A stretch of DNA of 64,000 nucleotides from Micromonospora sp. MH99 (GCF_021442385.1 NZ_MUZA01000018.1:1-64000); one strand, 5' to 3'; positions 26,659-36,367 are shown, counted from the stretch's first letter. The notes: a model not told the origin generated them from the sequence alone. Program-made: numbers and translations.

Positions 26659-27441
26659 ATGACGGCAGAACCCGTGGCGGTCCCCCACGTCGTACAGCTC
26701 GACCTCTCCGGTCGGACCGCCCTGGTCACCGGGGGCGGCAGCGGCATCGGGCGGGCCTGTGCCCTGCGGTTGGGCGCGGCCGGCGCCACGGTGCTCGTGG
26801 TGGACCGCAATCTGGAGGCGGCCAAGGCGGTGGCCGCCGAGGCCGGCGGACGCGCCGAGGGAGTGGACCTGGCCGACGCGGCAGCGGTGGACGCGCTCGA
26901 CGTGGACGTGGACATCGTGGTGAACAACGCCGGCCTCCAGCACGTGGCGCCGCTGCAGGACTTTCCCGTCGAACGTTTCGAGTACATCCAGCGGGTGATG
27001 GTGGAGGCGCCGTTCCTGCTGATCCGTCGCGCGTTGCCGCACATGTACGCCCGCGGCTGGGGCCGGATCGTCAACATCTCGTCGGTGCACGGCCTGCGCG
27101 CCTCGCCGTACAAGGCGGCCTACGTCTCGGCGAAGCACGCCCTTGAAGGGCTGTCGAAGGTGGTGGCGCTGGAGGGTGCCGCGCACGGGGTGACCGCCAA
27201 CTGCATCAACCCGGCGTACGTACGAACGGCCCTGGTGGAGAGCCAGATCGCCGATCAGGCGGCCAGCCACGGCATCGGCGAGGCCGAGGTGATCGAGAAG
27301 GTCATGCTGGCGCGGGCCGCGATCAAGCGGCTGATCGAGCCGGAGGAGGTCGCCGAACTGTTGGCGTACCTCTGTTCGCCACCGGCGGCCTTCATCACGG
27401 GCGCGTCGATCGCGCTCGACGGGGGCTGGACGGCCAACTAG
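26659..27441 (+). CDS. SDR oxidoreductase, 3-hydroxybutyrate dehydrogenase-like
   Basis: A 260-residue classical short-chain dehydrogenase. The cofactor loop TGGGSGIG is at 24-31, NNAG at 89-92, and the catalytic Ser142, Tyr155 and Lys159 lie in ISSVHG and YVSAK. The NPAYVRTALVESQI segment and the overall pattern resemble D-3-hydroxybutyrate dehydrogenase, which interconverts 3-hydroxybutyrate and acetoacetate in polyhydroxybutyrate turnover. I chose the ATG (MTAEPVAVPH) just after a -10 box. It overlaps by one base the start of a GAF/PucR regulator, so the two form an operon. Substrate assignment is by similarity only. Confidence 0.85.
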   Translation: MTAEPVAVPHVVQLDLSGRTALVTGGGSGIGRACALRLGAAGATVLVVDRNLEAAKAVAAEAGGRAEGVDLADAAAVDALDVDVDIVVNNAGLQHVAPLQDFPVERFEYIQRVMVEAPFLLIRRALPHMYARGWGRIVNISSVHGLRASPYKAAYVSAKHALEGLSKVVALEGAAHGVTANCINPAYVRTALVESQIADQAASHGIGEAEVIEKVMLARAAIKRLIEPEEVAELLAYLCSPPAAFITGASIALDGGWTAN

Positions 27442-29375
27442 TGGGCCTGAGCACAATGTCGACCATGTCGTCGCCGGTGGAGTTCCTCGAACTGCTCGCT
27501 CGCGAGGCCGCCGCGGTGGAGTTCGAGGGCCCGTTGGTGGCCGCGCGCGCCGGCGGGATGCCCGCCGACCGGCTGGCCGAGCTGGAGCAGGCCAAGACGG
27601 TGGCGCTGCGGGTCCGCGCGCTGCTGGAGCGCCGCCGCCGTCGGGAGACCGAGCTGTCCGGCCTGTACGACACGGTCAGCGACCTGGCGGGGCTACGCGA
27701 CCTGGACGACGTGCTGCGGGCGATCGTGCACCGGGCCCGTAACCTGCTCGGCGCCGACGTGGCGTACATGACGCTCAACGACGACGAGCGCGGCGACACG
27801 TACATGCGGGTGACCGACGGGTCGGTCTCGGCCCGCTTCCAGCGGCTGCGGCTGCCGATGGGTGCCGGCCTCGGTGGCCTGGTCGCCCAGTCCGGAGCCC
27901 CGTACGTGACCGCCAACTACGGCGAGGACGCGCGCTTTCACCACACCGGGGAGATCGACGCGGGCGTGGGCGAGGAGGGCCTGGTGGCGATCCTCGGGGT
28001 GCCGCTGCGGCTCGGCTCCACCTCGATCGGGGTGCTCTACTCGGCCAACCGCTCGGCCCGGCCGTTCGCCCGCGAGGAGGTGGCGCTGCTGGTCTCCCTG
28101 GCCGCGCACGCGGCGGTGGCGATCGACACGGCCCGGCTGCTGGCCGAGACCCGCTCGGCGTTGGCCGAGTTGTCGGCGGCGAACACCACCATCCGGGCGC
28201 ACAGCAGCTCGGTGGAGCGGGCCGCGGCGGCGCACGACCGGATGACGGCGCTGGTGCTGCGCGGTGGCGGGGTGGAGGACGTGGCCGCGGCGGTGACCGA
28301 GGTGCTGGGCGGGGCGCTGCTGGCGTTGGACGCCGAGGGCCGGTTGCTGGCCCGGGTGGGCGAAATCGACGAGCCGGACCGGGCGAACATCGTCGAGGCG
28401 GTGGCCGCCTCGCGTACGGAGGGACGCAGCGTGCGCCGCGGCCCGCTCTGGTACGCGGCGGTGGTGGCCGGTGCGGAGAACCTGGGCGCGCTGGTGCTGC
28501 GGCCCGACGACGAGTTGGTCGACGCCGACCAGCGGATCCTGGAGCGGGCCGCGCTGGTGACCGCGCTGCTGCTGCTGTTCCGCCGGACGGTGGCCGAGGC
28601 GGAGGGGCGCGTCCGTGGCGAGTTGCTGGACGATCTGATCGCCCGGCCGCTGCGCGACACCGACGCGCTGCGCAGCCGCGCCCGCCGGCTCGGTGTGGAC
28701 CTGGACGCGCCGCACGTGCTGGTGGCGGTGGGCGACGACGCGATCGCGGCGACCGGCTCGGCGCGGCAGCGGGTGCTCTCCTGGGCCACCACGTACGCCT
28801 CGGCGCGCGGTGGCCTGGCCGCGGCGCGCGACGGTCGGGTGGTCCTGATGCTGCCGGGCCAGGATGCCGGTGGCAGCGCCCGCGCGGTGGCCCGGGACCT
28901 GTCGCGGGTGACGGGCCGGCCGGTGACGGCCGGGGCGAGCGGCCCGTCGACCGGGCCGGGGACGCTGGCCGGGACGTTCCACGAGGCGGACCGCTGCCTC
29001 ACGGCGCTGGGCGCGCTGGGCCGCGCCGGTCAGGGCGCCAGCACTGCGGAGCTGGGCTTCGTCGGTCTGCTGCTGGGCACTGTCGGTGACCGGGGTGAGC
29101 GGGACGTGGCCCAGTTCCTCACCGCCACGGTCGGGCCGGTGGTCGACTACGACGCCCGGCGCGGGACGGCGCTGGTGAAGACGCTGGAGGCGTATTTCGG
29201 GGTGGGCGGCAGCCTGGCCCGGGCAGCCGAGCAGTTGCACGTGCACGTCAACACGGTGACCCAGCGCCTGGAGCGGGTGGGGCAGCTGCTCGGCGCGGAC
29301 TGGCAGCGCCCCGAGCGGGCGTTGGAGGTGCAGTTGGCGTTGCGCCTGCACCGGCTGCGCGCCCCGGCGGGCTGA
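27441..29375 (+). CDS. GAF domain and PucR-type HTH transcriptional regulator
   Basis: A 644-residue regulator. A GAF domain spans about residues 85-230 (VLRAIVHRARNLLGADVAYMTLNDDE... VPLRLGSTSIGVLYSANR), a GGDEF-like central region lacking the catalytic motif follows, and a C-terminal PucR/CdaR helix-turn-helix reads LEAYFGVGGSLARAAEQLHVHVNTVTQRLERV near 583-614. Such proteins sense small molecules. The start is ambiguous: GTG at 27441 overlaps the SDR stop (TAGTG), with ATGs at 27456 and 27465. The operon suggests it controls the 3-hydroxybutyrate dehydrogenase. Confidence 0.85.
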   Translation: MGLSTMSTMSSPVEFLELLAREAAAVEFEGPLVAARAGGMPADRLAELEQAKTVALRVRALLERRRRRETELSGLYDTVSDLAGLRDLDDVLRAIVHRARNLLGADVAYMTLNDDERGDTYMRVTDGSVSARFQRLRLPMGAGLGGLVAQSGAPYVTANYGEDARFHHTGEIDAGVGEEGLVAILGVPLRLGSTSIGVLYSANRSARPFAREEVALLVSLAAHAAVAIDTARLLAETRSALAELSAANTTIRAHSSSVERAAAAHDRMTALVLRGGGVEDVAAAVTEVLGGALLALDAEGRLLARVGEIDEPDRANIVEAVAASRTEGRSVRRGPLWYAAVVAGAENLGALVLRPDDELVDADQRILERAALVTALLLLFRRTVAEAEGRVRGELLDDLIARPLRDTDALRSRARRLGVDLDAPHVLVAVGDDAIAATGSARQRVLSWATTYASARGGLAAARDGRVVLMLPGQDAGGSARAVARDLSRVTGRPVTAGASGPSTGPGTLAGTFHEADRCLTALGALGRAGQGASTAELGFVGLLLGTVGDRGERDVAQFLTATVGPVVDYDARRGTALVKTLEAYFGVGGSLARAAEQLHVHVNTVTQRLERVGQLLGADWQRPERALEVQLALRLHRLRAPAG

Positions 29376-29386
29376 ACCCGCCGGGG
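29362..29386. terminator. Bidirectional hairpin after the PucR-type regulator
   Basis: CCCCGGCGGG (29362-29371) pairs perfectly with CCCGCCGGGG (29377-29386), with the stop codon TGA in the 5-base loop. It lies between convergent genes. Confidence 0.7.
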
Positions 29387-29399
29387 GCGCGCGGTCGGG

Positions 29400-30008
29400 T
29401 CAGCGGGCGCGGATGCCGTCGAGGACGGTGTCGACGACCTGCGCCGGAAGTTTCCGGCCGTCCAGGTCCGGGTTCCACTGAAGGACGCGTTGGATCAGCA
29501 TCGGCCCGGTGAGCAGCGCCATGGTCACCTCGACGTCGATGTCGGCCCGTAGCAGCCCTTCCTCGATGCCGCGCCGCAGCACCTCGCGCATGAGCTGCCG
29601 CCGGGGCGCGATGATGTTCTGGTAGAGCTGGAACTGGTCCGGGCTGCGGTTCACCGCCGGCACCAGACACGGCATGATCTTCGACGCGCGGGGGTCGGCG
29701 TTCTGCCCGATCGCGCCGACCAGCAGGAGCAGGTCGTCGCGGACGGAGTCGCCGGCCGGCTGCGGCATGACGCCCTTGAGCCGGCGCAGCGCGTCCAGCA
29801 GCAACGCGTCCTTGCCGGCCCAGCGGCGGTAAATGGTGGCCTTGCCGACGCCGGCGCGGGTGGCGATCGCCTCGATCGAGAGCGCCTCGATGGTGCTGCC
29901 CTCGGCGAGCAGGTCGAGGGTCGCCTCGATGATCGCCTCGTCGGCGCGGATGCTCCGCGGTCGCCCGGGCGACCGCGGAGCATCGGCGGTGGACGTCATG
30001 TCCGACAT
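29400..30008 (-). CDS. TetR family transcriptional regulator
   Basis: A 202-residue TetR regulator with the N-terminal helix-turn-helix LSIEAIATRAGVGKATIYRRWAGKDALLLDAL (about 42-73) and a C-terminal domain of the TetR_C-type seen next to drug pumps. The start is ATG at 30006-30008 (or 29999). It begins 12 bp after the stop of a DHA2 exporter and is probably co-transcribed with it, repressing the operon through the palindrome at 31673-31697. Confidence 0.88.
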   Translation of the reverse strand: MSDMTSTADAPRSPGRPRSIRADEAIIEATLDLLAEGSTIEALSIEAIATRAGVGKATIYRRWAGKDALLLDALRRLKGVMPQPAGDSVRDDLLLLVGAIGQNADPRASKIMPCLVPAVNRSPDQFQLYQNIIAPRRQLMREVLRRGIEEGLLRADIDVEVTMALLTGPMLIQRVLQWNPDLDGRKLPAQVVDTVLDGIRAR

Positions 30009-30019
30009 TGTCGCCGAAC

Positions 30020-31588
30020 CTAGGCCGTGCCGGCCAACTCGGGCTCGGCGGCGGGGGCCGCCGACGCCGGAGCCAGGGCCTCGCGACCCGGCATCCACCG
30101 CAGCACCACGAGCATGCCCAGGGCCGCGACGATCGCGGACAGCGCCGCCGCCCAGTGCATGGCGGTGACGAAGGCGTCGTTGGCCGCCGAGATCAGCGTC
30201 GGCGCCGCCGGACCGAGCTGGCCGGCAGCCGCGTACGCCCCGGAGATCGACTCGTTGGCCGCGTCCTGTGCCTGCGCGGGCAGGCCGGTCAGCGCGTCGC
30301 CCACGTCACTGCGGTAGACCGCGGAGAGCACCGACCCGAGGACCGCCACGCCGAGCGCGCCGGCCACCTGGCGGACGGTGTTGCTCACCGCGGAGCCCAC
30401 GCCGGCCTTCTCGCGGGGCAGCGCCGACATGATGGACTCGGTTGCCGGCGGCATGATGTTGGCCATCCCGACGCCCTGGATGAAGAAGACGACAAGCACG
30501 ATCCAGATCGGGGTGGACGCGCCGATGAAGGCGAACGCGGCAAGCGCCACCACGGTCAGCCCCAGCCCCACTGCGGCGACCGCCCGGCCGCCGTAGCGGC
30601 GGACCATCGCGGCGCTGCGCGGCGCGAAGATCAGCTGGGCGCCGGCGAAGGGCAGGAAGAGCAGGCCGGTCTGCAGCGGGCTGTAGTCGCGGACCAACTG
30701 CAGGTAGAACGAGCTGAAGAACATCACGCCCATCGCGGCGAAGAACACCAGGCCGACGATCGCGACCGGCGCGGCGAAGCGCGGCACCTTGAACAGCCGG
30801 ACGTCCAGCGACGGGTGGTCGGAACGGAGCTCGTGCCGCACGAACCAGGCCAGCACGGCGAGGCCCACCAGGATCGAGCCCCAGGCCACCGGACGGTCGA
30901 AGCCGTGCTCGCCACCGTCGATGATGCCGTAGGAGAGGGCGACCAGGCCGACCACGGAGAGCAGGACGCCGAGCAGGTCGACGCGGCCGGGGCGCGGGTC
31001 ACGCGACTCGGGGACGAGCAGCGCCACCAGGATCACGCCGGCGACGACCACCGGGACGTTGATCAGGAAGACCGAGCCCCACCAGAAGTGCTCCAGCAGC
31101 GTGCCGCCGAGGATCGGGCCGATCGCCACGGCGAGGCCGACCGCGCCGGCCCAGACGCCGATGGCCCGGCCGCGCTCACGCGGGTCGAACACGTTGGAGA
31201 TGATCGAGAGCGTCACCGGCATGATGGCCGCGCCGCCGACCCCCATCAGGGCGCGGGCCGCGATGAGCTGCGCGGGGCTGTCAGCGTACGCGGAGAGCAG
31301 CGACGCCAGGCCGAACAGCGCCAGCCCGATCATCAGGAAGCGCTTGCGGCCGGCGCGGTCGCCGAGCACCCCGAAGGTGAACAGCAGCCCGGCGAAGACA
31401 AGCGTGTAGGAGTTGATGGACCACTCCAGCTCGCCCTGGCTGGCCCCGAGGCCGTGGATCGGGTCGGCCAGGGTGCGCAGTGCGACGTTGAGGATCGTGT
31501 TGTCGAGGACGACGACGAGGAGGCTGATCACCAGCACCCCCAGGATCGCCCACCTCCTCGGGTGTCCCGTGTTCTCGTGCAGTTCCAT
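30020..31588 (-). CDS. DHA2 family MFS drug exporter (14 TM)
   Basis: A 522-residue proton-coupled multidrug exporter of the EmrB/QacA type. About 14 hydrophobic segments are visible. The first-helix motif [17 protein letters not shown], the loop [16 protein letters not shown] and the antiporter motif [23 protein letters not shown] are all typical. I chose the ATG (MELHENTG) with GGGGAG nine bases upstream. The TetR gene follows 11 bp after its stop. A TetR-type palindrome lies upstream, so the pump is probably induced by its substrates. Confidence 0.9.
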   Translation of the reverse strand: MELHENTGHPRRWAILGVLVISLLVVVLDNTILNVALRTLADPIHGLGASQGELEWSINSYTLVFAGLLFTFGVLGDRAGRKRFLMIGLALFGLASLLSAYADSPAQLIAARALMGVGGAAIMPVTLSIISNVFDPRERGRAIGVWAGAVGLAVAIGPILGGTLLEHFWWGSVFLINVPVVVAGVILVALLVPESRDPRPGRVDLLGVLLSVVGLVALSYGIIDGGEHGFDRPVAWGSILVGLAVLAWFVRHELRSDHPSLDVRLFKVPRFAAPVAIVGLVFFAAMGVMFFSSFYLQLVRDYSPLQTGLLFLPFAGAQLIFAPRSAAMVRRYGGRAVAAVGLGLTVVALAAFAFIGASTPIWIVLVVFFIQGVGMANIMPPATESIMSALPREKAGVGSAVSNTVRQVAGALGVAVLGSVLSAVYRSDVGDALTGLPAQAQDAANESISGAYAAAGQLGPAAPTLISAANDAFVTAMHWAAALSAIVAALGMLVVLRWMPGREALAPASAAPAAEPELAGTA

Positions 31589-31620
31589 GCCCGGTTCTCC
31601 CCCCGGTTGCACCCGTCACG

Positions 31621-31697
31621 CAATACGATACGGGCCAGACTCGTAACGCGAACAGCCTACGGGCGGGCATTAACGATACGGAACCGATCCGTATCGT
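31621..31697. promoter_or_regulatory. Operator region of the DHA2/TetR operon
   Basis: ACGATACGGA (31673-31682) and TCCGTATCGT (31688-31697) form a perfect inverted repeat with a 5-bp centre. A further ATACGATACGG half-site lies at 31623-31633. The repeated CGATACGG motif fits cooperative binding by the downstream TetR protein. Confidence 0.7.
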
Positions 31698-31774
31698 ATG
31701 TGGTGCGCATCACGTCTGGTCCGGCACCCCGATCGGGGACACGACGGGTCGGCCCGGGACGCACCCGCCGAAGC

Positions 31775-32407
31775 TCAGCGAGGTCGCGGGTTGTCCAGGC
31801 AGGCGGCGACGGCGTCCGGCAGCGCGTCCAGGTGGACCGCCGGCGCGGCGAGCGGCTCGATCCAACCCGGCCCCGCGCCGTACACCCGCAGGCGCGGGAA
31901 GTCCCGGGCGAAGCGCACCAGGCGGTACGCGCGGCCGGTGACCGGCGTCTGCGACCAGAGCACGACGGTGTGCGGGCGGGCCTGGTAAACCGCGTTTGTC
32001 AACGCGGTCCAGGGCAGCGCGGGGCCGAGGTGAAGGCAGCCGCGCCCCTGTTCCCGCAGGGCGGCGGCGAGCGCGTGCAGGCCGAGGCTGTGCGCCTCCT
32101 GCTCGGCGCCGGCCAGCAGCACACCGCCGGCGGGCAGTGAGCGGCCCGGCTCGCGCCGGTGCACGTCCAGCCCCACCCGGACGCCCTCGGAGAGGGCATG
32201 CTCGACGGCGATCTCGGCGGCAGTACGCCCCGAGAGCCTCGCCAGCAGCGGCCGGCACACCTGCTCCCACAGCGCCGGCACGCCCCACTCGTCGGCCAAC
32301 TCCAGCGTCAACGTGGCGACACGGTTACCGTCCAGGTCCTCGGCCGCCAAGAAGACACCCTTGTGCGCGGTCTGCACGGCGTCGGCCGGAATCGGATGGG
32401 TCAGCAC
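31775..32407 (-). CDS. Cobalamin (B12)-binding domain protein without DNA-binding domain
   Basis: A ~210-residue protein matching the C-terminal sensor half of MerR/LitR-type B12 regulators. It has a helical cap (VPALWEQVCRPLLARL, then VEHALSEGV) followed by a Rossmann-like domain with the B12 motif EAHSLG and HLGPALPWTALTNAVYQARPHTVVLWSQ. No MerR helix-turn-helix is present in any upstream frame. I favour the GTG at 32405-32407 after GGGGG; a longer in-frame GTG exists at 32518 and would take in a palindrome. It may be a truncated regulator or a stand-alone light/B12 sensor acting with a partner. Confidence 0.68.
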   Translation of the reverse strand: MLTHPIPADAVQTAHKGVFLAAEDLDGNRVATLTLELADEWGVPALWEQVCRPLLARLSGRTAAEIAVEHALSEGVRVGLDVHRREPGRSLPAGGVLLAGAEQEAHSLGLHALAAALREQGRGCLHLGPALPWTALTNAVYQARPHTVVLWSQTPVTGRAYRLVRFARDFPRLRVYGAGPGWIEPLAAPAVHLDALPDAVAACLDNPRPR

Positions 32408-32415
32408 CAGACGTA

Positions 32416-32444
32416 CCCCCGGGTAGGCGTTCTCTACCCGGGGG
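32416..32444. promoter_or_regulatory. Perfect palindrome upstream of the B12-binding gene
   Basis: CCCCCGGGTAG (32416-32426) and its exact inverse (32434-32444) flank a 7-base centre, 9 bp upstream of the preferred start codon. Its position fits an operator or a 5'-leader hairpin. If the gene starts at 32518 instead, it is coding. Confidence 0.5.
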
Positions 32445-32527
32445 TTCGTTGAAACGACGCACGGTGGATGCGCCGTCGCGGGATTTGCCGGCAACTGCGT
32501 GACGCACCCGCAGCCCACCGACGACGC

Positions 32528-32557
32528 CGGCCGGCGCCCCCATCGAGGCGCCGGCCG
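32528..32557. terminator. Terminator after the acyltransferase gene
   Basis: Perfect 11-bp GC arms (32528-32538 and 32547-32557) with an 8-base loop, about 55 bp beyond the acyltransferase stop on the minus strand. Confidence 0.65.
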
Positions 32558-32611
32558 AGCGTTCGTGCGTCCTTCAGCGCCGCCGGCACAGTCAGCGCGT
32601 GGGCCCCGATG

Positions 32612-33775
32612 TCAGCGAGTGGTCCGCAATTGGCGCATCGAGTCGTTGAGCTGCCGCTTCATCCAGCGAGCGGCGGGCCGTTCGATGAACCGGTGGATCA
32701 GCCAGGCGGCGATCAGCAGAGCGGCGATCAGCGTGGTGATCAGCAACCACGGCGACAGGTGGTCCTGGAGCCGGTCGATGACGGCGAGCCCGACCGTCTG
32801 GTGAATGAGGTACAGCGGGTAGGTCATGGCACCGGCCGTCGCGACCCAGCCCCATTTCACCCAGGAGAAGAAGTTGAGAGCGACCGCTGCCATCACCACG
32901 ACGAAGGCTGTCACGATGACGGCCGTCGGCGCGAAGGCGACGTCGCGGGCCTGGGCCAGGCTGGGCAGCCGGGTCAGCGCGATCAGCAAGGAGAGGCCGA
33001 CGATCGACCACAGCAGCAGGTTCGGGCCGAACCGGTAGATGAGGTAGAGGGCGATGCCCGCGATGAAGTAGCTGGAGTAGCCAGCCGCCACGACGGCGCT
33101 GAACCACGCGCTGCCGAACTTGGGCACGACCAGCGAGGCGACGGTCCAGATGGCGCAGAAGGCGACCACACCGCGGTAGGTCAGGCCGCGCGCCACGAGG
33201 ATGGCGAAAAGGAGGTAGAAGATCATCTCGACGGTGAGCGTCCAGTACGACAGGTCGAGGTGCCGGATGCCGAGGAACTCCTGCATCATCGTCAGGTTGC
33301 CCACCACGTCGCGGAGCTTGAGGTCGACACCCCTCGGCACGGCCACGAGCACGGCGGCGGCCACCAGGACAGCGAACCAGTAAGCGGGGTAGAGCCGGAC
33401 GACGCGGGAGACGAAGAAGTCACCGACGGAGCGTCCCCAGGCGCTCATGCAGATGACGAAGCCGCTGATGATGAAGAAGAGCTGCACGCCGAGGAAGCCG
33501 TACTTGGAGACGGAGTGCAGCAGCCCGAAGTGGGACGCGGCGGAGGGCTGCCACGCACCGACCTTGTCTCCGATGAGGTGGTACGCGACGACCATGAGCG
33601 CAGCGCCGAGGCGCAGTCCGTCGAGGACCAGCAGGCGCGGCCGCCGCCCGCCCGCCGCCCGCTCGACGGCCGGCGCCACCACGCCGGCCTGCTGGGGCAG
33701 GTCCGCTCGTTGGCCAGCCCGCATCGGCTCGGTGGTCTGCGCTGCGACCGCGTGCTCGTCCATCGCCTGCGTCAT
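32612..33775 (-). CDS. Acyltransferase-3 family membrane protein
   Basis: A 387-residue integral membrane O-acyltransferase (about ten membrane segments). The catalytic-type His is in ALMVVAYHLIGDK near residue 68, and the family motif FVSRVVRLYPAYW follows at about 119-131. Such enzymes acetylate or acylate sugars, lipids or antibiotics on the membrane. The ATG has CAGGAG upstream. The next gene upstream on the same strand encodes a GT87-type mannosyltransferase-like protein, so the two may decorate the same cell-envelope glycan. That link is an inference from context. Confidence 0.88.
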   Translation of the reverse strand: MTQAMDEHAVAAQTTEPMRAGQRADLPQQAGVVAPAVERAAGGRRPRLLVLDGLRLGAALMVVAYHLIGDKVGAWQPSAASHFGLLHSVSKYGFLGVQLFFIISGFVICMSAWGRSVGDFFVSRVVRLYPAYWFAVLVAAAVLVAVPRGVDLKLRDVVGNLTMMQEFLGIRHLDLSYWTLTVEMIFYLLFAILVARGLTYRGVVAFCAIWTVASLVVPKFGSAWFSAVVAAGYSSYFIAGIALYLIYRFGPNLLLWSIVGLSLLIALTRLPSLAQARDVAFAPTAVIVTAFVVVMAAVALNFFSWVKWGWVATAGAMTYPLYLIHQTVGLAVIDRLQDHLSPWLLITTLIAALLIAAWLIHRFIERPAARWMKRQLNDSMRQLRTTR

Positions 33776-33830
33776 CGACGTCTCCTGGTGTTCGCGGCGG
33801 TTCCGTGCCGCTGTCGCCGTAGGGAATTGA

Positions 33831-35141
33831 TCATGGGTTTGCGGTGCCGACGGGCGGCAGGACCGTCCGTTCCGCACGCGACCGCCAGTACAGCCAGAAC
33901 GCGGCGAGCGTGAAGAGCACCAGCGTCGTCGACACGTAGGGATCAACCGCGAACCGCTGGGCCAGCCCGTCAAACCGGTTAGCCTGCCAGATCAGGCCGC
34001 GCGGGGAGAGTCCGCCGTAATAGGGGCCCGGCCACATGAGAAACGGCGCGATCGCGGCTATCGCGACGATGCCGGCGACCAGACGTGCCGCGCCGTGTGA
34101 GCGACGCGCTACGTCGATCAACACCACCGCCATCGGGCCGATCCAGAGCCAGTAGTGCGACCAGCTGATGGGCGAGATGAGCAGCATGGTGAAGCCGACG
34201 ACGACCATGGCCATCGCTTCCTCGCCGTGCCGCGCAAGCGCGGTGGCAAGGGCGAGGCCACCGACCAGCACGACCGCGACGGAGAGCATCCACCAGATGG
34301 TGTTCTGCTGGTCGGTTTCGAGCAGTCGGGCGGTGAACCCCTGCAGGGACTGGTTGCCGCCGTACCGCGGGCCGGAGGACATCAGCACTCGGTGCGAGTC
34401 GAACGCCCGCCCGGTCAGCCAGTAGTCGTACGAGCCGCCCGGCTGGATGATCGCGCCCAGCAGCGTGAGCCCGGCGAAGGTGCCGGTCGCGACGATGGCG
34501 GCCCGGATTCGCCGGGTGAGCAGCAGGTAGACCACGAAGAGTCCGGGCAGCAGCTTGGTCGCGGTTGCGACGCCGATGCCGACGCCCTTGAACCGGCTCC
34601 GGCCGGGCAGGGCGAGGTCCGCCACGACCAGCAGCAGCACGAAGATGTTGATCTGGCCGAGGTCGAGGTTGCGCTGCAGCGGCTCGGTCCAGAGCAGCAC
34701 CGCGCCGACGGCGGCGACGAGACCGAGCCGGCCCCGGGTGCCCTCGTAGCCGAGCATCGTGGTGGTGAACCACAGGGCGAGGAAGATCGCTGCGATACCC
34801 ACGATGTTCATGACGGTGAGCGCGGTCCGCGGATCGAGCAGCGTCAGCGGCGTCAGGAACGGCAGGGTGATCGGCGGATAGGTGTACGGAAGGGCGAGCG
34901 TGGTGTACCCGAGCTGGTAGACGGGCTGCCCATCGAGGAACGCGTGGGCGGCCCCGAGGTACATGTTGAAGTCCGTCCCCCGGAACGGGCGGTCGCGCAC
35001 GAAAGCGCCGTACGCCGCGAGCGAGACGGCCAGCAGGGCCAGGCCCGGGAAGAGGAGCCAGTTCGGCAGGGGGGTCCGCGGGGGCGCGACGTGATCGGCC
35101 GGTACGTCGGTGGCGAGCCGACGGATGCGCTCTATGGTCAT
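33831..35141 (-). CDS. GT87/DUF2029 polyprenyl-phosphate mannosyltransferase-like protein
   Basis: A 436-residue GT-C fold membrane glycosyltransferase with about ten hydrophobic segments. The outer loop after the first helix, FRGTDFNMYLGAAHAFLDGQPVY, holds the expected acidic residue, and the motif IGVATATKLLPGLFVVYLLL is characteristic of DUF2029 (mycobacterial PimE/MptE-like) enzymes that use polyprenyl-phosphate-mannose. The ATG is at 35139-35141. The neighbouring acyltransferase suggests a role in cell-envelope lipoglycan or polysaccharide assembly. Confidence 0.85.
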   Translation of the reverse strand: MTIERIRRLATDVPADHVAPPRTPLPNWLLFPGLALLAVSLAAYGAFVRDRPFRGTDFNMYLGAAHAFLDGQPVYQLGYTTLALPYTYPPITLPFLTPLTLLDPRTALTVMNIVGIAAIFLALWFTTTMLGYEGTRGRLGLVAAVGAVLLWTEPLQRNLDLGQINIFVLLLVVADLALPGRSRFKGVGIGVATATKLLPGLFVVYLLLTRRIRAAIVATGTFAGLTLLGAIIQPGGSYDYWLTGRAFDSHRVLMSSGPRYGGNQSLQGFTARLLETDQQNTIWWMLSVAVVLVGGLALATALARHGEEAMAMVVVGFTMLLISPISWSHYWLWIGPMAVVLIDVARRSHGAARLVAGIVAIAAIAPFLMWPGPYYGGLSPRGLIWQANRFDGLAQRFAVDPYVSTTLVLFTLAAFWLYWRSRAERTVLPPVGTANP

Positions 35142-35350
35142 AGTGGGCTGGATGGTAGTCGGGTTGCCGCCCCCGTGGGTAACGACCCCTCGCGCCTTCG
35201 ACGACCACCGTGTCCAAAAAGTTACGATCGGTTGCACCGCTGGCCGAGAGGGCTGCAAACTCCCTGGCAGGAGCGCGTGACCGGCCTGGCGGCGAAGAGG
35301 CCGAGCCGGCGACCCGGGCTCGTCGCCCAGGCCACCGACGCACGCCAGAG

Positions 35351-36367
35351 CTATCCGCGGCGGGTGACGGCCAGGCGCCGGGCCAGGTCGGCCACGGTCC
35401 CCCAGATGCCGCGCCGGAACAGCACCACGACAAGGACGAAGATCCCGCCGGTCACCAGGCCGATCGCCTCGAACCCGGAGAACGACAACCAGTCCTCCAG
35501 CCGGACCACAATGCCGGCGCCGAGCACCCCGCCCCAGAGCGTGCCGATCCCGCCGAGCACCACCACGATGACCGCCTTGCCGGAGGTGGTCCAGTGCAGC
35601 ACGTCCAGCGAGACGAACCGGTGGCCGACCGCGAACAGCCCGCCGCCCAGCCCGGCGATGAACCCGGAGAGCACGAACGCGGTGAGCTTGTAGCGGTGCA
35701 CGGGGTAGCCCAGCGCACGGGCGCGGGCCGGGTTGTCCCGGATGCCGACGAGCACCCGGCCGAACGGCGAGTGCACGATCCGCCAGGCGGCGGCCAGGCC
35801 GAGCAGCACGATCGGCAGGATCGCGTAGTAGAAGTAGTAGTCGTCGGTCAGGTCCAGGCCGAAGAACGAACGGGGCACGCCCTGCAGGCCGTTCTCCCCC
35901 TGGGTCACCGAGCGCCACTCGTTGGCCACGTAGTAGACCATCTGCGCGAAGGCCAAGGTCACCATCGCGAAGTAGATGCCGGTGCGCTTGACCGCCAGGT
36001 AGCCGATCGGCACGGCCAGCAGGGCCGCGGCGAGCGCACCGGCCAGCACGGCGAGGGGGAACGGCAGGCCGGCGTGGATGGCCACCAACCCCGTGACGTA
36101 CGCCGAGGTGCCCCAGAACGCGGCGTGCCCGAAGGACATCAGCCCGGTGAAGCCCAGCAGCAGGTCCACCGCGACGGCGAACAGCGCCCAGCAGAGGATG
36201 TCCACCGCGACCGCGGGGTAGAGGCCGTTGGGCAGCCACGCCGCGACGGCCAGTCCGACGGCGAGCAGCGCGTACCGCACCCAGCCGGGAGCCCGGGCCA
36301 CGGCGATCAACCCGGACGGCGGCGTCGAGCGGGACGCGTCGGCGGCAGTGTCCACGGTGCTGGTCAT
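35351..36367 (-). CDS. livM: Branched-chain amino-acid ABC transporter permease LivM
   Basis: A 338-residue permease with about ten membrane segments. The LivM signature DLLLGFTGLMSFGHAAFWG (about 67-85) and the EAA-like cytoplasmic loop GRVLVGIRDNPARARALGYPVHRYKLTAFVLSG are present. The ATG overlaps the livH stop as ATGA. It is the last gene of the livG-F-K-H-M operon. The 210 bp beyond it hold no recognisable gene. Confidence 0.93.
   Translation of the reverse strand: MTSTVDTAADASRSTPPSGLIAVARAPGWVRYALLAVGLAVAAWLPNGLYPAVAVDILCWALFAVAVDLLLGFTGLMSFGHAAFWGTSAYVTGLVAIHAGLPFPLAVLAGALAAALLAVPIGYLAVKRTGIYFAMVTLAFAQMVYYVANEWRSVTQGENGLQGVPRSFFGLDLTDDYYFYYAILPIVLLGLAAAWRIVHSPFGRVLVGIRDNPARARALGYPVHRYKLTAFVLSGFIAGLGGGLFAVGHRFVSLDVLHWTTSGKAVIVVVLGGIGTLWGGVLGAGIVVRLEDWLSFSGFEAIGLVTGGIFVLVVVLFRRGIWGTVADLARRLAVTRRG

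Noticed and set aside
32416..32444. The CCCCCGGGTAG palindrome as a terminator
   Set aside because: It lies at the start of the B12-binding gene rather than after a gene, and no T-tract follows; an operator or leader hairpin is more likely.
35142..35350. Possible structured RNA between livM and the GT87-like gene
   Set aside because: Some short complementary segments exist, but no known riboswitch or tRNA pattern could be matched.
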